The position numbers were made by a program, and so were the translations under genes. The notes beneath the pieces are model-generated. The model made no database searches and was not told the DNA's origin. It saw only the letters and a list, made by a program, of their open reading frames with translations. Below, piece after piece: positions 1 through 7,800 of a stretch of DNA of 12,274 bases. Where the stretch lies: contig UZAN01048218.1 in NCBI GenBank assembly GCA_900618425.1, positions 12,327-24,600 on the forward strand, read 5' to 3'. How positions within the stretch are numbered: position 1 is the stretch's first letter; every line of letters begins with the position of its first letter. Source of the DNA: Echinostoma caproni (lineage: Eukaryota > Platyhelminthes > Trematoda > Plagiorchiida > Echinostomatidae).

Positions 1-487
1 GATGACGTAACAAAACCGAGAACGCGTTCGTAAGGTCTACCCTATGGCCGCTTTCAACCAAGTGACGTGCTATGGTCGAAGTCGGTTTGCGTGATGTGTG
101 ATGTGGGCTGAGTCATAAAGTCACACACATACTTGGGGATGTGTTCAGCCATTCTGGTTCGCAGTGGTCGGTCGGTTCTACCAATGTATGCTTCGTTGCA
201 GCTGCAACAGAAGACGTAAATGCAATGAGGGGTAGGCACCGTGTGATCGGATGCGGCAGCGTAGTAGGTTCTTTGTAACGCGGTTTTGATACGTTGTGTG
301 ATAAGCTGCCTTGTTGACTCCCTTCTGTATGGCAACGAGATGTGGATATTCCTTTTTGGCAACGATGGATAGTGGCTTGAGTCTGGTTTCCTGTCCGACT
401 ATGAAAACGAACGAAAGATTCCGGATAACCGTTTACCCGTAATGCGCTATAGATATTCTCCTGTTCACTTAGTATTGTGTCCTCTGT
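1..487 (-). mobile_element. Penelope-like element, 3' portion, degenerate
   Basis: This is the C-terminal part of a Penelope-like retroelement, read on the minus strand and cut by the left window edge. Three frames must be joined. The first (about 487-365) reads SEQENIYSALRVNGYPESF, like the conserved NGYP segment at the end of the reverse transcriptase. The second (362 to about 100) carries NIHISLPYRR and the GIY-YIG nuclease. The third (about 85-1) reads ARHLVESGHRVDLTNAFSVL, the usual H...GH tail. Two frameshifts therefore separate conserved blocks, and the copy is a pseudogene. The RT core and the 5' end are not recognisable upstream; 488-658 shows nothing I can assign. Its orientation is the same as the ZYG11 gene, so it may lie in a downstream intron of that gene or beyond its end. 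Confidence 0.75.
54..362 (-). pseudogene. GIY-YIG endonuclease domain of the Penelope-like element
   Basis: This 102-codon open stretch holds the nuclease that makes Penelope-like elements distinct from LINEs. Visible motifs are HCIYVFCCSC (the GIY strand, with the C-x-C typical of these elements), AYIGRT (the YIG strand), then RPLRTRMAEH with the conserved Arg and His spacing. Upstream, NIHISLPYRR and RTYYAAA match the linker between RT and nuclease in this superfamily. The open frame ends in an unrelated sequence because the real continuation, ARHLVESGH, sits in the +1 frame from about position 85 downward. The final catalytic glutamate region lies outside the window. The start at 362 is a TTG and has no biological meaning, because the protein should be fused to the RT. 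The family call is firm; activity is very unlikely. Confidence 0.8.
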
Positions 488-658
488 ACTACATCACTAC
501 GGTGGTAAGCGGCTTTGCCGTTGCCAGGCTCATTAACACGCCTGATCTTTTGAAGCCTTACGTGGTTCGCCAGTCCAACTTTGAAGAGCATGATTGCCGG
601 GTTCCTTCTCACAATATGAACATGACATTACGAAATCACAAACGTTCACGTACTCTAG

Positions 659-1502
659 CTCGATCTACGCACTCGCATTGGAAACGCACTCATCACCCTC
701 ATCAACGTTCGCGGACTGAGCCGATATATTGATTTAGTACACCAATTCCTCCATTCTTCTTCTTTCGTCCTTTTATTGACCGAAACACAAGTATCTCCCT
801 TGTCAGAAACCAACCACTTTCAAGTACCCAACTACACTCTCCATTCCTCCTTTCTACCCAAAGCTGGTGTCTGCACCTTTATTCACCAATCAGTCGCCGC
901 CTACAGAATCCCAAATCTTGACTTTTCTAATAATGAAATTCAGCTGGTGTGGCTGGAGCTCCGAGTTCCTTCCTTCAATCGTTACTTTTGGGTTCTATAC
1001 CGCTCCCCGATGGTGGCGAGTTCTCCGTGTTTGACGTTTTATCATCAAACATTGAACACTTCTTTGCAACCGACACCAACTGTCATGTTACTATCTTGGG
1101 AGATTTTACAATCAGGACAGATTGACACACTCATCTGCAAATTCTTCTTTGGGGCACGAAGCCGAACATTCCGCTTTGGTCAACAACCCTACACGTGTCC
1201 CTGATCGAGCTAGTGATCGTGCCCACACCGTCGGTCTATTTCTCACTTCGGACTCTTCTTTCTTCCCAGATTTATGTACTCTTCCTCCGCGTGGGTCATC
1301 GGATCACTGCATTATCTCTTCCTCCATTCGGTTTACCAGCCCTGATCCGACACCACATCGAGAGACATTCTGGCGGGACAACTCAGACAACGGGGACGGT
1401 TTCCGTGGTTTCCTAGCTGCTTATCCCTGGAACGATTGCTGTTTCTCTTCGGATGTTTCCAAATCCGTTTCCAACTTCACCCAAAAAAACGTTTGCAAAT
1501 AA
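659..1502 (+). pseudogene. LINE endonuclease (EEP / APE-like) remnant
   Basis: All four main blocks of an exonuclease-endonuclease-phosphatase fold are readable, but in three frames. INVRGL (701-718) gives the first Asn motif. TETQ (779-790) gives the metal-binding Glu. ILGDF (1093-1107) gives the catalytic Asp. GSSDHC (1293-1310) gives the Asp-His pair. The first two are in frame 2, the third in frame 1 and the last in frame 3, so at least two frameshifts lie between about 1040 and 1125. The downstream text ETFWRDN...FLAAYPWNDCCFSSDVS is the usual Jockey segment after the endonuclease. The domain should nick target DNA for reverse transcription; this copy cannot be translated as one protein. 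Confidence 0.8.
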
Positions 1503-1589
1503 ATTTACTCCTCCAACCCCTTGGAAACACATCGTGACCTTTCCCTACTCCCGAACTCGGCGACCTTTCAGACTCCAACAAATACTGAC

Positions 1590-2756
1590 CCAGTTGTCTC
1601 ATATCTGTTCTTTCGAAAGAATATGAAACCATCATCTCCGACCAGTTACATACGTTCCTCGAACGCGAAGGACTATTGCGCGACCGCCTGTATGGTTTTC
1701 GTCAGCGTTGTTCCACCAGTGACCTGCTGGTTCTTGTCTCAATCCTGGTCAACTTCAGTTGATAACCACGGAGAAACACACTTGTTGTCTATCTTGGCCT
1801 CTGATACAGTTTGGCACGAAGGTCTGCTGGCGATACAACCCATACTCGGGTTCTCTCCGGCTCTCGCAGTATGGACGTCAAATTTTCTTATTAAGCGAAA
1901 CGTCTGCGTCCAAGTTGATGAGGTTCAATCTCAGCCGTTCCCTATGAATGCTGGCGTTCACCAAGGTTTCGTACTTGCGCCCACCCTCTTCTACTCATCA
2001 ATGATCTCCCTTCTAAAAGTGACAACTCAGTGCACTCTTTTGTCGATGACGCCACCCTGCACTACTTCCTCTCCTCCCGCACTACTCGCCAAGCCCAAAC
2101 CAACACCGATCGTGACTGTAGTACAGTTAATGTGTTATTGGACTCTAATGTGTAATACATCTCTTGGAATAAAGTCAATCATGTTTCATTCAATGCTTCG
2201 AAAAACTCTTCTTTTCATTCAGTTTCTCTAACACATCATTCATTCTCCCTCTACTTGTTTCTTTATTCCACCCAAATCCGTTCCTCAAACTCTGTTTCCC
2301 TTCTTGGACTGCCCACAACTGCTACTTCAGGCTGGTCTCTTTTTATAGCTCAGCTTGCTGCGCGTGTTGCGCGCGATGCTGTTTTGTTTTATTTCTCACA
2401 AGACGTTTTTCACACCAGCTCATCTATTGCAAAAAGCTCAAATCTGCCCTGATCTTGAATATTGCAATCACGTGCGGGGCGGGGCTTCGTCTTCTTCTCT
2501 CTCTACCTTCATGGTCGCATTCAGCGAGACGTCATCTCGCTAATCGAGGATCCTTCCACAACATCCAGTCTGCAGCCACTGTCCCTGGTTTACCGTTACT
2601 ACTTTGTTTTTTTTGTTCTTCGGAACCTGCCTCGGCAGTTCATCTTCTTGCACCTTTTACCCACCCATCCCGTACACAGGCATCTAGTTATTACTGTCAA
2701 ATTTCGGTCACCACATGTGGTGCTTTTGTGCTTCGATCTTTTTTCCTCGAACTGCC
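1590..2756 (+). pseudogene. LINE reverse transcriptase remnant
   Basis: Reverse transcriptase blocks appear in order but in changing frames. ETIISDQLHTFLEREGLL then YGFRQRCSTSDLL (about 1625-1730) is the finger region. DTVWHEGLLA (about 1806-1832) is what remains of box A, where the catalytic Asp block before it is damaged by a stop or frameshift. NAGVHQGFVLAPTLF (about 1947-1991) is box B with His and Phe replacing the usual Pro and Ser. HSFVDDATLHY (about 2033-2065) is the catalytic box C, with both Asp kept. SFNASKT, then CPDLEYCNHV (about 2445-2474), then SLIEDPSTTSSLQPLSL and YRYYF are the thumb and C-terminal blocks. The N-terminal RT motifs are lost in a deletion. The protein continues after the SINE. 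Confidence 0.8.
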
Positions 2757-2766
2757 ATATGGGTGC
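2757..2766 (+). repeat. Left target-site duplication of the SINE
   Basis: ATATGGGTGC directly precedes the tRNA-like head. Its partner at 3042-3050 is ATATTGTGC, the same but for one base and a one-base gap. Together they mark the insertion point inside the LINE reading frame. Confidence 0.65.
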
Positions 2767-3041
2767 TGGTGGTGGCGCAGTGGTTTAGTCGCTGTCACCG
2801 GCGCGTTTTGGAGCCCATGTTCCGAGCTTCGAGCCCCGCCACGGCCACCCAACTTTGATGGTAGGCAGCTCTACTGTCGTCCGGTTAAATACCACGCCTA
2901 ACCTATTAGGGCCGTATGTGCTTCGCCACTCCAAGTCCCGAGGCTTAGGTTGCCGGTCACCACCACCGAACAGCAGGTCCTCGTGACTATGGGCTTCGCC
3001 CCGTCTGCTGCTCATCACATTCAGGTGTGTAATTTAAAAAA
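2767..3041 (+). mobile_element. tRNA-derived SINE inserted in the Jockey-type LINE
   Basis: A 275-bp element with a tRNA-like head. The A box TGGCGCAGTGG is at 2773-2783 and a B-box-like GCTTCGAGCCC at 2826-2836, one base from the consensus GGTTCGANNCC at its second position. They are RNA polymerase III promoter elements. The head starts about where tRNA position 1 is expected. The body (about 2850-3030) is unrelated to tRNA and the tail is A-rich (TTTAAAAAAA). It is flanked by ATATGGGTGC (2757-2766) and ATATTGTGC (3042-3050), a slightly diverged target-site duplication. A 77-codon open frame on its minus strand (3018-2785) is a by-product of the GC-rich body and not a gene. Its mobilising LINE cannot be named from this copy. 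Confidence 0.75.
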
Positions 3042-3050
3042 ATATTGTGC
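3042..3050 (+). repeat. Right target-site duplication of the SINE
   Basis: ATATTGTGC follows the A-rich tail of the SINE and matches the left copy at 2757-2766. LINE coding sequence resumes immediately after it. Confidence 0.65.
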
Positions 3051-3230
3051 AACACCCTCTCACTGTCTGTCTTTCCTCCAACTTAAAATCTTTTACTCTT
3101 TAAACGCAGAATAAAAAAAACTAGATCTTACATTAATGTTCCCCTACCCTTATTTTACAGTATGCTTATGTCTATGGGGATATCCCCTTTTACGGTGATT
3201 CACATTATGAGTAACAAAAAAGTGAAAACA
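3051..3230 (+). pseudogene. C-terminal end and 3' region of the Jockey-type LINE after the SINE
   Basis: Reading on from the SINE, the frame gives NTLSLSVFPPT, a stop, then NLLLFKRRIKK. This fits the typical LINE ending WN-LP-S-FPP-YNL--FK-R. The stop TAA (3084-3086) stands where Tyr is usual and is one base from TAT. The upstream half ends RTAIW at about 2748-2762. When the SINE and one duplication are removed, the text becomes RTAIWCNTLSLSVFPPT in one frame. The rest is AT-rich and ends in ACAAAAAAGTGAAAAC, taken as the 3' tail. The outer boundary is approximate. Confidence 0.65.
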
Positions 3231-3419
3231 CATCTGCCGAATTGACCTGCTAGTTCCAATTCATAAACGTTATCACATACACAAACGACCGTTGATGCAA
3301 TTCAAACAAACGAGTTGTTATGCATCCCACTATTTTCATCAGCACTGCTATACACCTGTGCAAACCTAAATACGTCAGAACTGATCGGATCATTAGTTTT
3401 GGTATCGCTGACACTTCCC

Positions 3420-3650
3420 CTGCTTGTCACATTGACCACTTTAATGAGTTCACAGACATTTTTCCACCGCTTATCATACTATATAGACTCTTTCCGTTGC
3501 TACGTATGTGGTGACTTAATAGGTATGATAACACTGTCTTGACTACCCTGAGGAACGTTGTAACCTTCCGCACTAAACTCGATCTATGTTTCGCTAAACA
3601 CCCCAACTTATTGAACGTGAGACACCGTTCCCCAATCGGTACCTGAAACT
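3420..3650 (+). pseudogene. Endonuclease C-terminal remnant of the second LINE
   Basis: Two blocks can be read. IDSFRCYVCGDL (about 3483-3518) matches the (V/I)xGDFN catalytic Asp block of LINE endonucleases. FRTKLDLCFAKHPNLLN followed by SPIGT (about 3566-3645) matches the LDLCFTNxPxLV...PIGTSDH block. The SDH catalytic triplet itself is lost after PIGT. Before 3420 the match fades. Frames differ between the blocks. Confidence 0.5.
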
Positions 3651-4199
3651 ATCTTCCATGATCTACAGTAGATCTAATCTTGAATTCTTCACCCAGGATC
3701 GCAATCGTCGGCTCCGATCTCGTCAAAGTCATCCCGAAAACCTCGTGATGCTGAGATACATATTACGTTAGACAGATTTCTCTCTATTTTTGCATAATAA
3801 CCCCTTAGTCTTCAGCGATAATCTGACTGAATATGTGAAGCTTTGCTATGATGCGTGCTGCCGGTGGAAACTTGATACATATGGTCAGATCGTTTGTCGT
3901 CTCTTAAACTTAAACCCTTACGTTGGAAAAAGAACAAACTTTTAAAACAAAAACCCTCTTTGGTGGGAGATATCTCAAAGGCTATAGGGCGGAATCGCGG
4001 AGATCAAACGCTGCTTAAGACATACACTTCTGGACCATTGAAATGGAAAATGCAGTTACAGTATTGAGGTCTCAAATCGAAGGAGTATCTGCCATCTGTT
4101 AACAAGGACGATCTCCATCGTCAAAACAGCAATGGTGTAACCGACACCCTTGGTCCATGCATAGCAGTCGTCCCTCCCCTTAATGCTGCAAATTTATTT

Positions 4200-5351
4200 A
4201 CGGACCAAATGGATGTTTTCAAAACTTTTATCAGTCTGTAGTCAAATAAAACATGCGATCCTGATGGACTGCTGCCAATGATGCGCAAAGAATGTGTTGT
4301 GTCCCTCCCTTCTATTTTTACCAATCTGCACAACCTGAGCTTGGCATAGCATTGTGTTCCGGACTGATGGAAAGTGGCTTCCATCACGCCATTACCAAAA
4401 ACGGAATGCCTAGCATTTACATGATTGCTTGCACGTCTGTTGGTTTGAAGTTTCCCTAGAAGATTTTATTCCATATGTCCTCTCGGCTAGAGGCATCTGA
4501 TCTCACTTCATTTGCCTAACGTAACCATAGATCAACCCCTGAAGCGATGCTGCCCCTCATTCCTCTTCTATGGATGGAAAGTGCAAAACCCTTCAACTGT
4601 GTCTTTGACTACAGTGGCGCCTTCAATTTTTTTCAGTCTCCCTCTGAGAAGGGCATTTGGCCGCAAATAATCAATCTATTATGTAATTAATTCACTCATC
4701 ACATGCAGTTTACTAAATATAAGGGTCACAAATCTCTTATTTTCTTTGCCGAGGAGTGACAAATACATTGACATAATAAGTTCTTGTTTGCATGTCGTTA
4801 TCAATGGAGAACGAGTTTCCAGAAAATGCTCCGTTAAATACCTCGGAGTAACCACCTCCCGCGACCTTTCTTGGTTTTTTCATACCGCGGAGACATCCGA
4901 AAAAGTCAGGATTCACCTTTTAAGTTATTCGCTTGGAAGTGCTATCTAATCTAACTCATTGAATAAAACGGTTTGTCTTCTTTTGCATCCTTCCCTACTG
5001 GTTTTATGCATCCCCAGTTACCTTTCCCGGTTTTCTGATCAAACGTAAATNGTGTATGTCAATACAGTGGCATATTTCGCAAGCTTACTCTAATTTATAA
5101 TTTCACAGAGTTTTAGTGCTTGCCAGAAACTTGCGTCCCGGATACTGCTAACCCACCGATCGGGGTGTAACCTCAATAACTTTAATGCATTCGAAAGTCC
5201 AGTTCCCCTTGGACGAAATTGGATAGAGAAGCCGAAAACAGATTCGCGCAACGAACCCTGGCATTCTGAACAAATTTTTGAGCCCATTCGTGAAACGTTT
5301 GCTCGTTCGTTAACGGTGACATCAGACCTGACCTTCAAAGTGTTATCATGA
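4200..5351 (+). pseudogene. Reverse transcriptase remnant of the second LINE
   Basis: CDPDGLLPMM (4254-4283) is the usual GPDG(I/L)P block, followed by SLPSIFTNLHNLSLA and VPD-WK. VFDYSGAFN (about 4601-4627) is box A with its catalytic Asp. Box B (GVPQGS) is absent, which points to a deletion around 4640-4720. FFAEE (4742-4756) stands where FADD should be, so both metal-binding Asp are now Glu and a stop follows. INGERVSRKCSVKYLGVTTS (from about 4800) is the strongly typical block after the RT core. ASPVTFPG-like text (about 5005-5030) and QKLASRILLTHRSG (about 5110-5155) are the C-terminal blocks. The final codons FKVLS and TGA end at 5351. This copy is dead. Confidence 0.7.
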
Positions 5352-5389
5352 GGGCACCCAGAAAACCAACAAGCCACAAGGAAACTTAC

Positions 5390-5522
5390 CAAGAGCTTGA
5401 TGTAGCTATCTTTGGTTGAATGAAGAGTGGTCATCCATATTTCGTCTTGCAAGCACGACAAATGAGCGATGATGCCGGCAGCGAAATAGCTTATGTGAAT
5501 GCTCGGATGACGCAACATTTTA
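5390..5522 (-). CDS. ZYG11: ZYG11-like exon d: armadillo-like repeat segment
   Basis: This 133-bp exon is the last one visible of the minus-strand gene. It follows a strong acceptor, a pyrimidine-rich tract ending TTTTTCATAG, and ends at a consensus donor GTAAGT (5389-5384). Its first base completes a Phe codon begun in exon c, and then 44 codons follow. The signature SYFAAGIIAHL (about 5491-5459) is nearly identical to VSYFAAGIIAHL of vertebrate ZYG11 proteins and differs from the SYNACGVLSHI style of the paralogue ZER1. Downstream text QDEIWM aligns with the family EQAW region. The frame stays open past the donor for 99 codons into antisense LINE sequence. The next exon, expected to contain an MVAYRSF-like block, is not found below 5390. 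Confidence 0.9.
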
Positions 5523-6073
5523 CTATGAAAAATATGAAGAAAAAGAAACAAAACAATGATGAGCTATTTAATGAATCCCTTTCAAAGTGCACTATCGTGG
5601 AAATAACAGAATAAAAAGAATCTATTTGAATTAATTAATTAACCACTGTCAACTTGAAATTAATTGATTAATGAATTATTGATATAACTGGAAAATTTAT
5701 TCTTCAAGTTACACTTTGAGTGGTAAATTAAACAGTCCGATTTCGCACCATTGAGTTGAATTGTATTTTATGATGAATAGCCCATTGGGATAAACTAAAT
5801 TATAAACTCGATATACATGATACGATTATGAAGCCGCATCAACAAGTAGGTCCAGTGGAAGAGCTCATCTGGTCACATTTGCAGAACGGCAAAGCAAGTC
5901 ATAATACTATAATTGACACAAAATGAAGGGAAGGGGACAGAAAAAAGGGAACTGAAGGAACAAGGCACCTCCGATGAACGTACATTTCTACATGACACCG
6001 GATACACGAATAATCCTAGTGTAAGATCCATGGAGAAAAGAAAATACGGTAGGCAACACAATTGATTAAACGA

Positions 6074-6127
<54 letters not shown>

Positions 6128-7171
6128 NATGCCAAACGAATCAGGGTGCAAGTCTTCATAACAAAAATAGTTTTATGGTTTGGAAAAGGCACGGTCAATG
6201 GGATGGACCATATTTGCATATTGAAAGTATTAATTTACTGTATGTGAAGTCAAGAGGATCTGTGGGCTCACGAATGAACAGCTATCATCAGACTCAACCT
6301 TGACACCATGTGATGACTTGTGTCTCAGTGACCTGAAAGGCCGAAAAGGAAGACTTTCATATGCCAATAGTATGCAACTATGCGCAAAAGGTCGATGGAT
6401 GAAGGCCAGTTGAAGCCTTGTTCTGCAGGATTAGCCAGGACTCAATAGCTGGTTTTTTCATCCACTTCAATCGTTCGATTCAAGACATCAAGCAGGAAGA
6501 AAGCAGTTTACGGCTAACTTTTCTTCAGGGAGAGGATTCCCACTAGTGATGATGAAACTTCGCAATACCGTAGACATCCACAATTTTCTATGCTGGATAT
6601 CCCCCATCAAGTTAGGCGTGTTAACCTGTTAACAGTTCCCGAGGAATGAATAAGCTCGTCAATTTACCACAAAAATATCCTAATCATTCTTCCTCCGTTA
6701 CTTTCCGATTAATAAGTTTCAAATCGCCTAGTGGGAATTCTTTTTTGCAAAATACCATCACAACACCTCAACAGCGTCCGACGAACACAAGCATGGAAGG
6801 ATTATGCTTTACTGTGATGCTAAGCGTAAAGTCGTGATGAGTTTCTGAGAAATACAAATGTTGTGTATTTCCGTTGCTAAGGTATTTGGAAGTAAACCAT
6901 GCTATTGGGATTTATGACCCGAGAAATACTGACACCAGTAAATTAAAGATATGTTTAGAAATAACATCCGGTTAACCGTTTCAATAAGTGTTGACCACTG
7001 TGTGGTTTAGGTTGGTGCTCTTTCAGGATCGTGGTGAACGATCGACCAAATGTGATAAGGCTCACAATGGGTTTACAGTTCATTTATCCGCACTGATTCA
7101 GTCGCACACGATTTCTCTGAAATACGTAGAAGAATCAGTCAGTCACCACATGGCATGTTGGGTGAACTTAC
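5523..7171 (-). other. ZYG11 intron between exons c and d
   Basis: A 1649-bp intron, phase 2, with GTAAGT donor at 7171-7166 and CATAG acceptor at 5527-5523. It contains an (AT)n tract and AT-rich TTAATTAA motifs near 5627-5680. I see no other gene, RNA or clear transposon in it. The alignment to the family is gap-free across this junction, so no missing exon is expected here. Confidence 0.8.
6079..6130. repeat. (AT)n microsatellite
   Basis: About 25 uninterrupted AT units, with one ambiguous base (N) at 6128. The N suggests sequencing or assembly trouble in the tract, so its true length is unsure. The open frames that cross it, which read as alternating Ile-Tyr, are artefacts. It lies in the intron between ZYG11 exons c and d. 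Confidence 0.97.
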
Positions 7172-7239
7172 AAGAAAAAATCCATGAGGCTGTCCACCAG
7201 CAATGTCTCGCGCGTCTGATCCACTTCGGCCACATTATT
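7172..7239 (-). CDS. ZYG11: ZYG11-like exon c: degron-pocket segment NNVAEV
   Basis: A 68-bp exon with a textbook acceptor GTGTTTTCTTTGCAG and donor GTAAGT. It encodes 22 whole codons plus two bases, from NNVAEVDQTRETLL to SLMDFF. NNVAEV (7239-7222) corresponds to NNIAEV of human ZYG11B, where the second Asn and the Glu belong to the pocket that binds N-terminal glycine degrons. Both residues are kept. The frame runs on upstream of the acceptor to 7380, but this extra text does not match the family, and exon b supplies the expected LGLL before NN. The codon frame and phase match both neighbours exactly. Such a short exon is easily missed by gene predictors. Confidence 0.9.
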
Positions 7240-7639
7240 CTGCAAAGAAAACACTGAGTTATCGCAAAAGGGATCTACTCCGACCGAAACGACACGAATG
7301 CAACTCTGCGTATATTTCCTAATGTTGTTTATTGCATCAGCCAAACGTAGTAGATTACTGCAGCGTAAGGATGGGGGCATTATTCGTGGAAGTTAAACAG
7401 ATTTAATATGGCCCATTTTTTAGTACAAGTATATGTGCTGTAAATAAAAGGTTCAGCTAAATATAATCAACGTATCCCAGTCGAATAATTTTACAGAATA
7501 AAAAAATAATAATTTAACATGCCACGAAACCGTTGACGAATTTTTACCATGAAATGAACTGAGGCCACTTGATGAAACGAACAAATCCCCATAACCGGCT
7601 ATGGAGATAGAAAACAAAACAAGAAGCGTGATCAACCAT

Positions 7640-7657
7640 ATGATGTGATCACATCAT
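7640..7657. repeat. Perfect 18-bp palindrome
   Basis: ATGATGTGATCACATCAT reads the same on both strands, centred on TGATCA. Flanking CAT and CATATG make the surroundings nearly symmetrical as well. It directly precedes the possible repeat at 7660-7800. A regulatory role cannot be judged from sequence; it could be a chance palindrome or a terminal part of a small mobile element. Confidence 0.6.
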
Positions 7658-7659
7658 CA

Positions 7660-7800
7660 TATGCGCTCCGATGGTATGGTGTGGTTGTCTGCGTTACCAA
7701 TGATCCGATGGAGAAATGGTTGAAACTGACGGGGGTACAAGTTGGTCGGCTATTACAAACTTTACAGATGGATAAAAAGTCTGAAGTGAGTAAGGAGCTA
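7660..7800 (+). repeat. Possible dispersed repeat fragment
   Basis: The reading VVCVTNDPMEKWLKL (about 7681-7725) reminds me of repeat-derived predicted peptides with a DPMEKWL core that I recall from trematode gene sets. The likeness rests on memory and one short block only. The stretch is part of a 133-codon open frame (7645-8046) which shows no domain I know. I do not consider that frame a gene: it lies antisense in an intron and has no recognisable start context. The borders are guesses. Confidence 0.3.

Larger units (their letters stand above)
659..3230 (+). mobile_element. Jockey-type LINE, nearly full ORF2, degenerate, interrupted by a SINE
   Basis: A non-LTR retrotransposon copy with an apurinic-type endonuclease (about 659-1500), a reverse transcriptase (about 1590-2756) and a C-terminal end that resumes after the SINE (3051 to about 3130). 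The 3' part ends in an A-rich stretch near 3216-3230, which I take as the element end. The order EN-RT, the PTRVPDRASD and GSSDHC endonuclease blocks and the SSLLDR-like C-terminal region are as in Jockey-clade elements. Coding is spread over all three forward frames with many stops. About 100-200 codons of the linker between EN and RT, including the first RT motifs, seem to be missing around 1500-1600. No ORF1 (gag-like) is visible upstream. The element is antisense to the ZYG11 gene. Confidence 0.8.
3310..5351 (+). mobile_element. Second LINE, 5'-truncated and degenerate
   Basis: A different non-LTR retrotransposon from the one to its left. It has the tail of an endonuclease (about 3420-3650), a poorly preserved linker (about 3690-4170), a reverse transcriptase (about 4200-4920) and a C-terminal region that can be followed to a TGA at 5349-5351. 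Numerous stops and frameshifts show that it is old. The EN start and any ORF1 are missing, so the copy is 5'-truncated as is common for LINEs; the left border is uncertain. It is antisense to ZYG11. I place it in the Jockey/CR1 group by motif style only. A single ambiguous base (N) occurs at 5051. Confidence 0.7.

Noticed and set aside
442..732. 96-codon plus-strand open frame between the Penelope-like element and the LINE
   Set aside because: It overlaps antisense Penelope sequence at its start and the LINE endonuclease start (another frame) at its end; no domain.
2766..2849. Functional tRNA gene
   Set aside because: The head has A and B boxes but no good cloverleaf and is joined to a SINE body with tail and target duplication.
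2785..3018. 77-codon minus-strand open frame
   Set aside because: It lies wholly within the SINE, on the strand opposite to its tRNA-like head.
5873..6247. Open frames reading alternating Ile-Tyr
   Set aside because: Translation of the (AT)n microsatellite.
7240..7380. Upstream extension of exon c (frame open to 7380, with LLRLADAINNIRKYTQS)
   Set aside because: It looks protein-like, but a strong acceptor at 7240 and the exon b junction (LGLL then NN) leave no place for it in the family alignment.
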